Below, in pieces: positions 14,535-20,913 of a stretch of DNA of 22,428 nucleotides; positions within the stretch are counted from its first letter, which is position 1, and the number at the start of each line of letters is the position of its first letter. Under the pieces are notes generated by a model that was given only the letters and a program-made list of their open reading frames with translations, was not told where the DNA came from and made no database searches. A program made the translations under genes and the position numbers. The stretch covers positions 1 to 22,428 of the forward strand of contig VSMY01000032.1 in assembly GCA_009773995.1 (NCBI GenBank), written 5' to 3'. The stretch is from Oscillibacter sp. GTDB taxonomy: Bacteria; Bacillota; Clostridia; Oscillospirales; Oscillospiraceae.

Positions 14535-15614
14535 TCAGCCCGCCGCGGGTTTCAGCTGCGCAAGCTCCACCCGGGTCCCGCCGACGTCCACCGCCGCCAC
14601 CGCGGCGGGGTCGAGGGGATAGAGGAGGTTCTTAGTTATGTAGCCGCCGCCCCCGCTGCTTTCCGTATTTGAGAGGTCCATGTAGTTCCCGTCCTTCGTC
14701 CAAAGTCCCCGCACGCTTTCGCCGGACGCAAGCGAGGCGTCCATCATCATTCTTTGGAGTTCGCGTTCCTTCTCCGGGGTCAGGGTCTCGCCGGGCTTAG
14801 GCAGCAGCGGCTCCATCGGGTCGTCAAAGTACGCCGTCAGCTCCAGGGCGGAAATCTGGAACCCCGTGAAGCGGAGGGGGATGTCCATGACCGTCGCCTT
14901 GACGTCGGCGCCCTCATACTGAACGGGAGGAATCTGCTTTTCCAGCTTGAAGGTGAAGTCAAAGGGCCCCTTCAGAAAGACCTTGTCCCTGCTGTCGTAG
15001 GGGGCGAGGTTTTCCAGGTGCAGGGTCAGCTCCGGCTGCTTCGTCTTCGTGAACCAGCGGGAGCAGAACAGGCCGTCGTTGCTTTGGAAGCTGAGGGTGT
15101 TTCCCTTCCGCGCCTCCGGCGACAGCATCATACTGCCTCTTTGCCCCTTGGCCAGCTCGGCCTGAATTTTTTTCTCCGTCTCCTCCGGGGACATGCCCAT
15201 TTCGGCGCAGGACTCCGACAGCAGGTTCCGGGTGTACTCCCTCCACTGGTCGTCCCGCAGCCGGAGGGAGCATTTCTCCGAGCCGAGGGGCGTGTACTGC
15301 TGAACCTCCTCCGGGATATCGGGGCTTGTGACGTCAAAGGACAGCCACAGGTCGGTCCCGTCCCATACGGCGGCGTTCAGGGTCACCGTCACGCCCCCCA
15401 CGGTCTTGGTCTGCTGGATAACTGTGCCCATGCGGGAGAGGACTTCTTCCGACGCCTTCGGGACCTTGGCGTTCATCCCCAGGCGGGAGAACCACTGGGA
15501 GAACTGCCCGGCGGGTTTCGGGGTCTTCGCCTCCGCCGCCAGGGCGGAACAGCTCAGCGACGCCAGCAGGACCAGGGCGAACAACCCCGAAATCAAACGC
15601 TTCCAAGTTTTCAT
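14535..15614 (-). CDS. Secreted paralog of the anti-sigma factor's extracellular (DUF4179-like) domain
   Basis: This 359-residue protein has a Sec signal peptide (residues 1-28: KTWKR, a hydrophobic core, then SALA before AEAK). From residue 36 (GQFSQWFSRLG) to the end it aligns without large gaps to residues 87-424 of the anti-sigma factor encoded 1 kb upstream. In the first 74 aligned residues I count about 52 identities. Shared landmarks include AAVWDG, LRLRDDQ, GADV..TVMDIPL, DDPMEPLLPKPGETLTP, LASGESVRGLWT and SSGGGG. It lacks the cytoplasmic sigma-binding part and membrane segment. ATG 15614 is preferred to ATG 15620, which touches the GAGAGG site. It lies 47 bases after the stalk-domain gene, in one operon. 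It may compete for the anti-sigma ligand, or form a complex with the anti-sigma factor outside the membrane. Confidence 0.8.
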   Translation of the reverse strand: MKTWKRLISGLFALVLLASLSCSALAAEAKTPKPAGQFSQWFSRLGMNAKVPKASEEVLSRMGTVIQQTKTVGGVTVTLNAAVWDGTDLWLSFDVTSPDIPEEVQQYTPLGSEKCSLRLRDDQWREYTRNLLSESCAEMGMSPEETEKKIQAELAKGQRGSMMLSPEARKGNTLSFQSNDGLFCSRWFTKTKQPELTLHLENLAPYDSRDKVFLKGPFDFTFKLEKQIPPVQYEGADVKATVMDIPLRFTGFQISALELTAYFDDPMEPLLPKPGETLTPEKERELQRMMMDASLASGESVRGLWTKDGNYMDLSNTESSGGGGYITKNLLYPLDPAAVAAVDVGGTRVELAQLKPAAG

Positions 15615-15661
15615 AATCATACCTCTCTTTCAGGATTTACCGATATGCGCTCCGAGGCGTG

Positions 15662-16588
15662 TCACCAGGTCGGACCCCGCATGATGACCTCCCGGGCCTC
15701 CTCCAGGGTCAGCCCTTCCGTATCATAGTGCCCCTCACAGCCCAGCTTGTACTCGCCGATGACATTCCCCTCAGAATTGTACAGGGGGATGGAGTACCAG
15801 TGGGGACACTCCTCCTTGGACAGCCCGCGCAGCGCCTCGCCGCCCTTTTGCAGCTCGGCCTCCCGGATATACCCCTCCGGGCGGCCCTCCGGAGGATAGG
15901 CGGCCATATGCTGCAGGTCCGGCATATAGCCCACATAGTCCGCCAGCAGCATGGAGCCGTAGCTCTCCCCCTTGCTGTTCCTGGGATAATCGCCATCCAC
16001 TAGGGACCATTTCATCGCTTTTTTGTCGCTTTCCTGAAGGGCGTCCTTGTTTCCTACCAGATACTCACGCCGCAAATCTCCATTTTTGTCCTTGTAGAGC
16101 TTGTCATTCCCCGAGTAGGAGGCCGGGTCGTCATCCGGAAGAATGGTCCCGCCCAAGCTCTTGATCAGCTCCACGTCTCCCCGGCGGGGATTTTCGGGCA
16201 CTGTCTTGGGTGTGCGGAGGTCGATAACATATTCATCCCCGACGGGCTGTGTTTCGGCGGCGGGCTTGGCGGGCTGTTTGCCCAGAAGCACCGTCTTCGT
16301 GGCGGAGTCATACCCGATCTCCGTGCCCAGCAGCTCGCTGATGGTGCGGATGGGCAGGTAATTGGTCTTGCCGCCCGCCTCGTCGGTGTAGAGGATGGAG
16401 CCGGGGATTTTCTGCCCGTTGGCGGCGGTGATGTCCTGTCCCGCCGTGATTTTCTGCGTTCCGTCCAGGGAGACGTTGGCGAAATTGTAGCTCACCTTCC
16501 CCGCCGCCGCCAAGGCGGTGGTCAGGCAAAGGGACAGGGCCAGGGAGGCGAAAAAGCCCCCGGCAAAGGACGCGATTCGTTTTTTCAT
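15662..16588 (-). CDS. Secreted protein with copper-amine-oxidase-N (stalk) domain
   Basis: This 308-residue protein has a signal peptide (MKKRIASF, hydrophobic core, ALAAAG at ~25-30). Residues ~32-103 match the stalk or copper amine oxidase N-terminal-like domain common in clostridial secreted proteins: YNFANVSLDG, ILYTDEAGGKTNYLPIRTIS, LLGTEIGYDSATKTVLLG. The domain does not imply amine oxidase activity. The remaining ~200 residues form a polar domain with no family I recognise; it includes DLRTPKTVPENPRRGDVELI and ends EEAREVIMRGPTW. The ATG at 16588 follows AGGAAGG by eight bases. It lies downstream of the anti-sigma gene behind its own ECF-type promoter motif and upstream of the secreted anti-sigma paralog. 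It is therefore a likely sigma-factor target and partner in the same pathway. Confidence 0.78.
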   Translation of the reverse strand: MKKRIASFAGGFFASLALSLCLTTALAAAGKVSYNFANVSLDGTQKITAGQDITAANGQKIPGSILYTDEAGGKTNYLPIRTISELLGTEIGYDSATKTVLLGKQPAKPAAETQPVGDEYVIDLRTPKTVPENPRRGDVELIKSLGGTILPDDDPASYSGNDKLYKDKNGDLRREYLVGNKDALQESDKKAMKWSLVDGDYPRNSKGESYGSMLLADYVGYMPDLQHMAAYPPEGRPEGYIREAELQKGGEALRGLSKEECPHWYSIPLYNSEGNVIGEYKLGCEGHYDTEGLTLEEAREVIMRGPTW

Positions 16589-16652
16589 GGTGATGACCTT
16601 CCTTTCGTGTTTCCGGCGGGAAGGGGGAAGCCCTCCCGCCCCGTTCTATCTG

Positions 16653-16682
16653 GTAAACGGAGAGGGAGGGCTTCGCATTACA
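16653..16682 (-). promoter_or_regulatory. Candidate ECF-sigma promoter of the secreted pair
   Basis: On the minus strand TGTAAT, a 16-base spacer and CCGTTTAC repeat the motif found before the ECF sigma gene with identical spacing. An A/T-rich stretch just upstream (16683-16712) could act as an UP element. Transcription would start near 16646, about 58 bases before the stalk-domain gene. The -10 portion also lies in the loop of a long GAAGCCCTCCC/GGGAGGGCTTC inverted repeat (about 16626-16675). Confidence 0.6.
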
Positions 16683-16712
16683 CGATTTTCAAAAATTTAG
16701 AAAATATTTTTT

Positions 16713-17999
16713 TCACTCGTCCATTCGCTCCAGCTCGCTCAGCTCCACCCGAATCCCGGCGATGTCCACCGCCGTCACCGTAGCGGGGTCGATGGGATAG
16801 GGATAGCTGCGGCTGCAGTCGCCGCCGCCCCCGCTGCTCTGTGTATTTGAGAGGTCCACATAGGTCCCGTCCTCCGTCCAGAGGCCCCGCACGCTCTCGC
16901 CAGACGCGAGGAAGCTATCCATCATCATTCTATCGAGCTCACTCTGCTGCTCCGGAGTCAGGGTCTCGCCGGGCTTGGGCAGCAGCGGCTCCATCGGGTC
17001 GTCAAGGTATGCGGTCAGTTCCAGGGCGGAGAGCTTAAACCCCGTGAAGTGGAGGGGGATGTCCATGACCGTCACTTGGACGTCGGCGCCTTCGTAGCGG
17101 ATGGGCAGAATGGGCTCCTCCAGGGTAAAGGTCAGGTCAAAGGGCCCCTCGATAAAGACCGTGCCCGGCCCGGGGTTCTGGGCGTATCCGTTTTCGTCGA
17201 TAATGCTTTCGCCCTTTCCGTCCGCGTAGGTGGCGATGCTCTCCAGGTGCAGGGTCAGTTCCGGCCGCTTCGTCTCCGTAAACCAGCGGGAGAGCAGCAT
17301 CGCGTTGATTTGGAAGCGGATGATGTTCCCCTCCCGCTCGTCCGCATTCGTAATCCCCAGCATAATCATTCCCATTTCCAGCCTGTCCCGGAGGTCCGCC
17401 TCCTGCTGCTCCGGAGACGGGGTCTCGCCGGTAAAGGCATAGTGTTCCTTCAGCATGCCCCTCGCATACTCCTCCGACTGGTCGTCCCGCAGCCGAAGGC
17501 GGCAGTCTCCCCCGTAGATGGGGGTGTATTGCCGGACCTCCTCCGGAATGCCGGGGCTCTCAATGGCAAAGGACAGCCACACGTCGCTTCCGTCCCACAC
17601 GGCGGCGTGGAGAGTCACCGTGGCGTCCCCCACGGTCTGGCTCTGCTGGATGGCCGTGCCCGTGCGGTTCAGCACCTCCTCGGAGACCTCCGGGGCCTTC
17701 GGGTCCACCCCCAGCCGGGGAAACCACTGGGAGAACTGCCCCGTGGCCACGGCGTAGGCGCAGGCGGAGAGAAGCAATAACGCCGCCACAATGGCAATCA
17801 GCCGCCAGTCCAGCCGCTTCCGGCCCCCGGACCTCCGCCGGGCCCAGGCCCAGGGGTCCGCCAGAAGCCGCATCCGCTCCCGGAGATAGCCGGGGGAAAA
17901 GTCCGGCTCCCCGGCCTCCACGCTCCGGAGGGCCCGTTCATACTGCGCCAGGTTCGCGTCCATCAGCGCCCGGCGCAGGAGCATGTCAAACTGCGTCAT
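16713..17999 (-). CDS. Membrane anti-sigma factor with large extracellular DUF4179-like domain
   Basis: This is a 428-residue single-pass protein. The cytoplasmic part (1-65) has the FSPGYLRERMRLLADPWAWA segment seen in clostridial DUF4179-type anti-sigma proteins. It has no Cys or His and so no zinc anti-sigma motif. The membrane segment is residues ~66-85. The extracellular domain (86-428) begins GQFSQWFPRLG. The family holds its partner ECF sigma factor at the membrane until a signal triggers release, often by proteolysis. The start overlaps the sigma gene's end by 14 bases, giving coupled, near-equal synthesis. A LSAC sequence at 77-80 resembles a lipobox, but it sits at the outer end of an internal membrane segment. 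The signal is unknown. The extracellular half is duplicated in the secreted protein at 14535-15614. Confidence 0.82.
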   Translation of the reverse strand: MTQFDMLLRRALMDANLAQYERALRSVEAGEPDFSPGYLRERMRLLADPWAWARRRSGGRKRLDWRLIAIVAALLLLSACAYAVATGQFSQWFPRLGVDPKAPEVSEEVLNRTGTAIQQSQTVGDATVTLHAAVWDGSDVWLSFAIESPGIPEEVRQYTPIYGGDCRLRLRDDQSEEYARGMLKEHYAFTGETPSPEQQEADLRDRLEMGMIMLGITNADEREGNIIRFQINAMLLSRWFTETKRPELTLHLESIATYADGKGESIIDENGYAQNPGPGTVFIEGPFDLTFTLEEPILPIRYEGADVQVTVMDIPLHFTGFKLSALELTAYLDDPMEPLLPKPGETLTPEQQSELDRMMMDSFLASGESVRGLWTEDGTYVDLSNTQSSGGGGDCSRSYPYPIDPATVTAVDIAGIRVELSELERMDE

Positions 18000-18519
18000 A
18001 GGTATACCCCTCCTTTTCCAGGCGTTCCCTCAGCATGGCCCGGCCCCGCATCACCCGGACGCCCACGGTGGTCTCCTTGAGACCCAGCCGCCGGGCAATC
18101 TCCTGGTTGGTCTGCTCCTCCACCAGCTTGAGCTCCAAAATCCGGCGGTAGTTCTCCGGCAGGGACCGGATGAGGGACACGAGATAGCCGTACTCCTCCT
18201 GACGCTCCTCCTGGGCGGGCGGGTCCCAGTCCTCGGGAAAGGCCACGGTCTTCCGCTCTGAGCGGAGCATGTCCAGGGCGCAGTTCTTGGCCGCGGTGAC
18301 CACGTAGCCCTCCGTCTCCCGCCAGGGCAGGGCGGAGACCCGGTCCCAGTTCTGTATGAGCTTGAGCCAGGTCTGCTGGGCGGCGTCCTCCGCCTTGTCC
18401 GGGCTTCCCAGGACGCGGAGGGCCACCGCGTAGATTTTTTTCTCGTGAGCCTCAAACAGCCGCGTGAACCGCCGCTGGTCCTGTTCGGTCTCCAGCATGG
18501 CGAGGTAAATCGCAAGCAT
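17986..18519 (-). CDS. ECF RNA polymerase sigma factor
   Basis: This 177-residue protein is of normal ECF size. Sigma region 2 spans ~15-90 (FEAHEKKIYAVALRVLGSPDKAEDAAQQTWLKLIQ...EGYVVTAAKNCALDMLRSERK). Region 4 spans ~115-170 (LPENYRRILELKLVEEQTNQEIARRLGLKETTVGVRVMRGRAMLRERL), the helix-turn-helix that reads the -35 box. The ATG follows AGGAGGAG by seven bases. It is encoded with the anti-sigma gene, overlapping by 14 bases. The motif TGTAAT-N16-CCGTTTAC lies 45 bases upstream and recurs before the stalk-domain gene, so the factor probably drives its own operon and that pair. A weak sigma-A-like TTGCCC-N17-TAAAAA at about 18620-18650 could supply basal expression. Confidence 0.92.
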   Translation of the reverse strand: MLAIYLAMLETEQDQRRFTRLFEAHEKKIYAVALRVLGSPDKAEDAAQQTWLKLIQNWDRVSALPWRETEGYVVTAAKNCALDMLRSERKTVAFPEDWDPPAQEERQEEYGYLVSLIRSLPENYRRILELKLVEEQTNQEIARRLGLKETTVGVRVMRGRAMLRERLEKEGYTYDAV

Positions 18520-18563
18520 AGAAGGTCTCCTCCTTTTCGGTTGAATTGGCGCCGATTCACTTT

Positions 18564-18593
18564 GTAAACGGCGGGGGAGGGGAAACTATTACA
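18564..18593 (-). promoter_or_regulatory. Candidate autoregulatory ECF-sigma promoter of the sigma/anti-sigma operon
   Basis: On the minus strand TGTAAT (18593-18588), a 16-base C-rich spacer and CCGTTTAC (18571-18564) match the motif at 16682-16653 at every motif base with the same spacing. Nothing similar was noticed elsewhere in the window. Transcription would start near 18557, giving a leader of about 38 bases. Confidence 0.6.
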
Positions 18594-18671
18594 GAGCGGA
18601 AAAAAGTTTTTCATGGACGGCACAGTATATTTTTAGCATACCGCGGGGAAAAGGGCAACCGGGGGTGGGTA

Positions 18672-18710
18672 TAAGCCAAACCCTCCGGCTTAGCCGGAGG
18701 GTTTGGCTTA
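18672..18710. terminator. Perfect 18-bp hairpin, possible terminator
   Basis: The arms 18672-18689 and 18693-18710 are exact complements around a TTA loop. No T-run follows outside the stem, although the arms end in TTTGGCTTA. It lies between the sigma operon and the MITE-like element and could stop leftward readthrough from the acetyltransferase operon. Confidence 0.5.
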
Positions 18711-18870
18711 GGCCCTGTTTGAAAAATGTCAAAACGCCCAAACGGCGGATCTTTTTCCGCCACGCTGCGTTAAATTTTCTTGCCGGGCGACAGCCCGCCT
18801 GCGAAAATTTGCCTTGATTGGCGGAAAAATCTCTCGCCGTTGGTCATTCCGCCATTTTTCAAACAGGTCC
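18711..18870. repeat. MITE-like nested palindromic element
   Basis: Perfect 15-bp terminal inverted repeats (CCTGTTTGAAAAATG at 18714-18728, complement at 18853-18867) enclose further nested inverted arms: AACGGCG/CGCCGTT, CTTTTTCCGCC/GGCGGAAAAAT and AAATTTTC/GAAAATTT. A GCCGGGC-GACA-GCCCGC tip lies at the centre. The ~155-base unit folds into one long imperfect hairpin and has no coding capacity. It looks like a non-autonomous mobile or dispersed palindromic repeat. I see no convincing target-site duplication. Confidence 0.6.
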
Positions 18871-18891
18871 TGGGCTGGTTCCGCAGATTTT

Positions 18892-18946
18892 CGGCGGCTG
18901 GTATCGGATATCCCTCGGGGGAGTTCCGGTATCAGCCGCCGTTTTT
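18892..18946 (+). terminator. Strong plus-strand terminator without an upstream gene
   Basis: A 17-bp stem (18892-18908 with 18925-18941, two G-U pairs) is followed on the plus strand by GTTTTTCTCT. On the minus strand it begins eight bases after the acetyltransferase stop but lacks a T-run. No plus-strand gene lies upstream of it before 14463. Confidence 0.65.
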
Positions 18947-18949
18947 CTC

Positions 18950-19501
18950 TCATAGAGGGCGGACGGGACGGCACGGATTGCCCACCGCCAACACCCTTGG
19001 GGGAATATCGTTCGCCACTACGCTTCCCGCTCCGATTACCGCGCCCTCGCCGATTGTAACGCCTGGGAGAATACAGGCGCTGCCGCCGATCCAAACGTTG
19101 TCCTCAATGGTTACGGGAGCCGCGGATTCCATTCCGCTGTTCCGCGTCTGCGCGTCCAGAGGATGAGCGGCCGTATAGATCCCGACGTTTGGGGCGATAA
19201 AGACATGATCTCCAATGAGGACCCTGGCGCAGTCCAGCACCGTCAGATTGTGGTTGCTGTAAAAATGGTCTCCAATGATGGTGTTATAGCCGTAGTCGAA
19301 ATAGAACGGAGGCTCCATATAGCAGGAAGCTCCCACTTTCCCAAGCAGCTTTCGTATCAAGAAGTCGCGCGTTTCCAAGCTGCGGGGATGCAGGTGGTTA
19401 ATTTCAAAACAGAGCTGCTTGGCCGCTTGACACTCGCTGAACAGCTCCGGGTCCGCCGGGAAATAAAGCTGTCCCGCGCGGGCTTTTTCCTTTTCAGTCA
19501 T
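18950..19501 (-). CDS. Maltose/galactoside-type O-acetyltransferase (hexapeptide repeat)
   Basis: This 183-residue cytoplasmic enzyme belongs to the left-handed beta-helix acetyltransferases, which use acetyl-CoA to O-acetylate sugars. The N-terminal Mac segment begins TEKEKARAGQLYFPADPEL. The helix-forming hexapeptide repeats start near residue 74. The catalytic histidine is H113 in IYTAAHPLD. IEDNVWIGGSACILPGVTIGEGAVIGAGSVV and GNPCRPVR complete the signature. The tail stops within ten residues of the GNPCR motif, as usual. It starts 19 bases after the ROK regulator stop, with GGGAGGG before its ATG, so the two form an operon. The sugar acceptor is unknown. Pairing with a ROK regulator suggests a sugar-responsive role. 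Confidence 0.9.
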   Translation of the reverse strand: MTEKEKARAGQLYFPADPELFSECQAAKQLCFEINHLHPRSLETRDFLIRKLLGKVGASCYMEPPFYFDYGYNTIIGDHFYSNHNLTVLDCARVLIGDHVFIAPNVGIYTAAHPLDAQTRNSGMESAAPVTIEDNVWIGGSACILPGVTIGEGAVIGAGSVVANDIPPRVLAVGNPCRPVRPL

Positions 19502-19520
19502 AAATCCCTCCCAAAGGGCT

Positions 19521-20678
19521 TCAAGGAAGCCATCGGTGATACATTGCGTCGGCTATGCCAATGTAAACGTCGCTCCACGAGCGCTCTTGAATGTCGATGC
19601 TAAGATTTCGGTTCAGGCTTTCTTTGGCGCGGACATTGAGTTCCGCCCAGAAAGAGGAGGACAGCAATGGAAAGATGTCGGTGATGTAGCCGGTCAGGCA
19701 GAATCGGTTTGGGTCAAACAGGTCGATCAGGATGGAGGCCACCTGACCGAGCAGCCGCCCCAGGTTATTCAGCATCGGCGCAAGCTCGTCGGCGTGGCTG
19801 CTGAAATGCGCGACGCACAAAGCCCATTTTTCCGGCAGCGGAAGTCCCTGGTCAATCTCCGGAAATTGCTTGACGATGTTCTCCACGCCAAGGTCATTCT
19901 CCACACAGCCGAAACCGCCGCAGTAGGGACACTGTTTCGCCGGGTCGCCGATGGGAATATGTGCCAGCTCCGCCGCGAAGCCGTTCTTTCCCCGCAGGAC
20001 TTCCCCGTCAAGGACAATGCCCCCGCCCACGCCCTGGGAGACGTCCAGACAGACGATGCTCTGGGCGGGCTGGAAGGCATAAGCGGAAATCGCCCGCAGG
20101 TTTGCGCAATTGTCCACATATGCCGGACAGTCAAAGGCGTCTCCCAGCATTTTTTTAAGCGGGATACCCTCATAGCGGGCGATGGAGCTGCACTTGATCC
20201 GTTCGTCCGTCCGGTCATAAATCGCCGGAACGGAGGCGCCGACGCCAATCACCTGGCTTTCGGGTTTTAAGCGGGCGACTTCCCGCTCCAAACGCTGTTT
20301 GGCGGTCTCGATGATCTCCCGCGCGCCGATGCCGGAGGGGACACAGAAGGAATCGCTGAACAGAATTTCGTTGCGCAGGTTTAAAATCGAGATTCCTATA
20401 ATATCCGCGAACTGAAAGTCCAGAGCCAGCACATAGTATCGGTCGTATTGGAATTTCATTAAATTTGGCGTCCTGCCCACCCGCATTTCCATGTTGGGCC
20501 GTCCCTCTGCGAGGATGCCCTTGGCCATAAGCTCTCCGCAGAGGTTTGAAATGGTGGCGACGCTCAGCGAGGTGTGGGCAGAGATGTCTTTTTTGGTCAT
20601 ATCATCGCAAAAGCGAATGGAGGTCAGGAGCTTTTTCACATTATACTGTTTGATGCTGACGACATCTTCAACGAGCAT
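19521..20678 (-). CDS. ROK-family transcriptional regulator
   Basis: This 385-residue NagC/XylR-type repressor starts at ATG 20678, six bases after GGGGAGGG; the frame is open for 25 more codons upstream without a ribosome site. The N-terminal winged helix-turn-helix (~1-75) includes MTKKDISAHTSLSVATISNLC. The ROK sugar-binding domain follows. It has GVGASVP near 147, DVSQGVGGGIVLDG near 215, ELAHIPIGD with the conserved histidine near 240, and a zinc-type CPYCGGFGCVEN cluster near 250. Such proteins usually repress sugar-uptake or modification genes and are released by a sugar or sugar phosphate. It is the first gene of an operon with the O-acetyltransferase. The divergent or upstream M24-type gene is another candidate target. 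Confidence 0.9.
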   Translation of the reverse strand: MLVEDVVSIKQYNVKKLLTSIRFCDDMTKKDISAHTSLSVATISNLCGELMAKGILAEGRPNMEMRVGRTPNLMKFQYDRYYVLALDFQFADIIGISILNLRNEILFSDSFCVPSGIGAREIIETAKQRLEREVARLKPESQVIGVGASVPAIYDRTDERIKCSSIARYEGIPLKKMLGDAFDCPAYVDNCANLRAISAYAFQPAQSIVCLDVSQGVGGGIVLDGEVLRGKNGFAAELAHIPIGDPAKQCPYCGGFGCVENDLGVENIVKQFPEIDQGLPLPEKWALCVAHFSSHADELAPMLNNLGRLLGQVASILIDLFDPNRFCLTGYITDIFPLLSSSFWAELNVRAKESLNRNLSIDIQERSWSDVYIGIADAMYHRWLP

Positions 20679-20720
20679 GTATCTCCCTCCCCTGCTTCCG
20701 GCAAGCGCCCTATTTTGAAA

Positions 20721-20751
20721 GGCCGCCCAGCAGTAAAGCCGCTGGGCGGCC
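20721..20751 (-). promoter_or_regulatory. Hairpin in the ROK gene leader
   Basis: An 11-bp perfect stem (20721-20731 with 20741-20751) has a nine-base loop and lies 43 bases before the ROK start, downstream of the likely promoter. TTTC follows it on the minus strand. It may be a weak attenuator or a leftover terminator. Confidence 0.4.
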
Positions 20752-20798
20752 ATCAGAATGTGGAAATATATCTTATATTTTACACCAAATCCGAAAAA

Positions 20799-20827
20799 AG
20801 TAAAGGCATAATCACGCCGCCTGTCAA
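20799..20827 (-). promoter_or_regulatory. Probable sigma-A promoter of the ROK/acetyltransferase operon
   Basis: On the minus strand a perfect TTGACA (20827-20822) lies 17 bases from TTTACT (20804-20799). An alternative uses the same TTTACT as -35 with TAAAAT 16 bases downstream. Either gives a leader of 90-120 bases containing the 20721-20751 hairpin. Confidence 0.45.
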
Positions 20828-20913
20828 ATTAAATCGTTAAGAGACTTCGCAGAGATTGGACGGCCCTCAAATTTGGGTCCCGCGAAAAGATTGGGCAAGC
20901 GGGCCGGGTTCCT

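Noticed and set aside
17760..17771. Lipobox-like LSAC in the anti-sigma membrane segment (residues 77-80)
   Set aside because: It lies 77 residues into the protein after a cytoplasmic domain, where lipoprotein signal processing is not expected. It is probably a coincidence of membrane composition.
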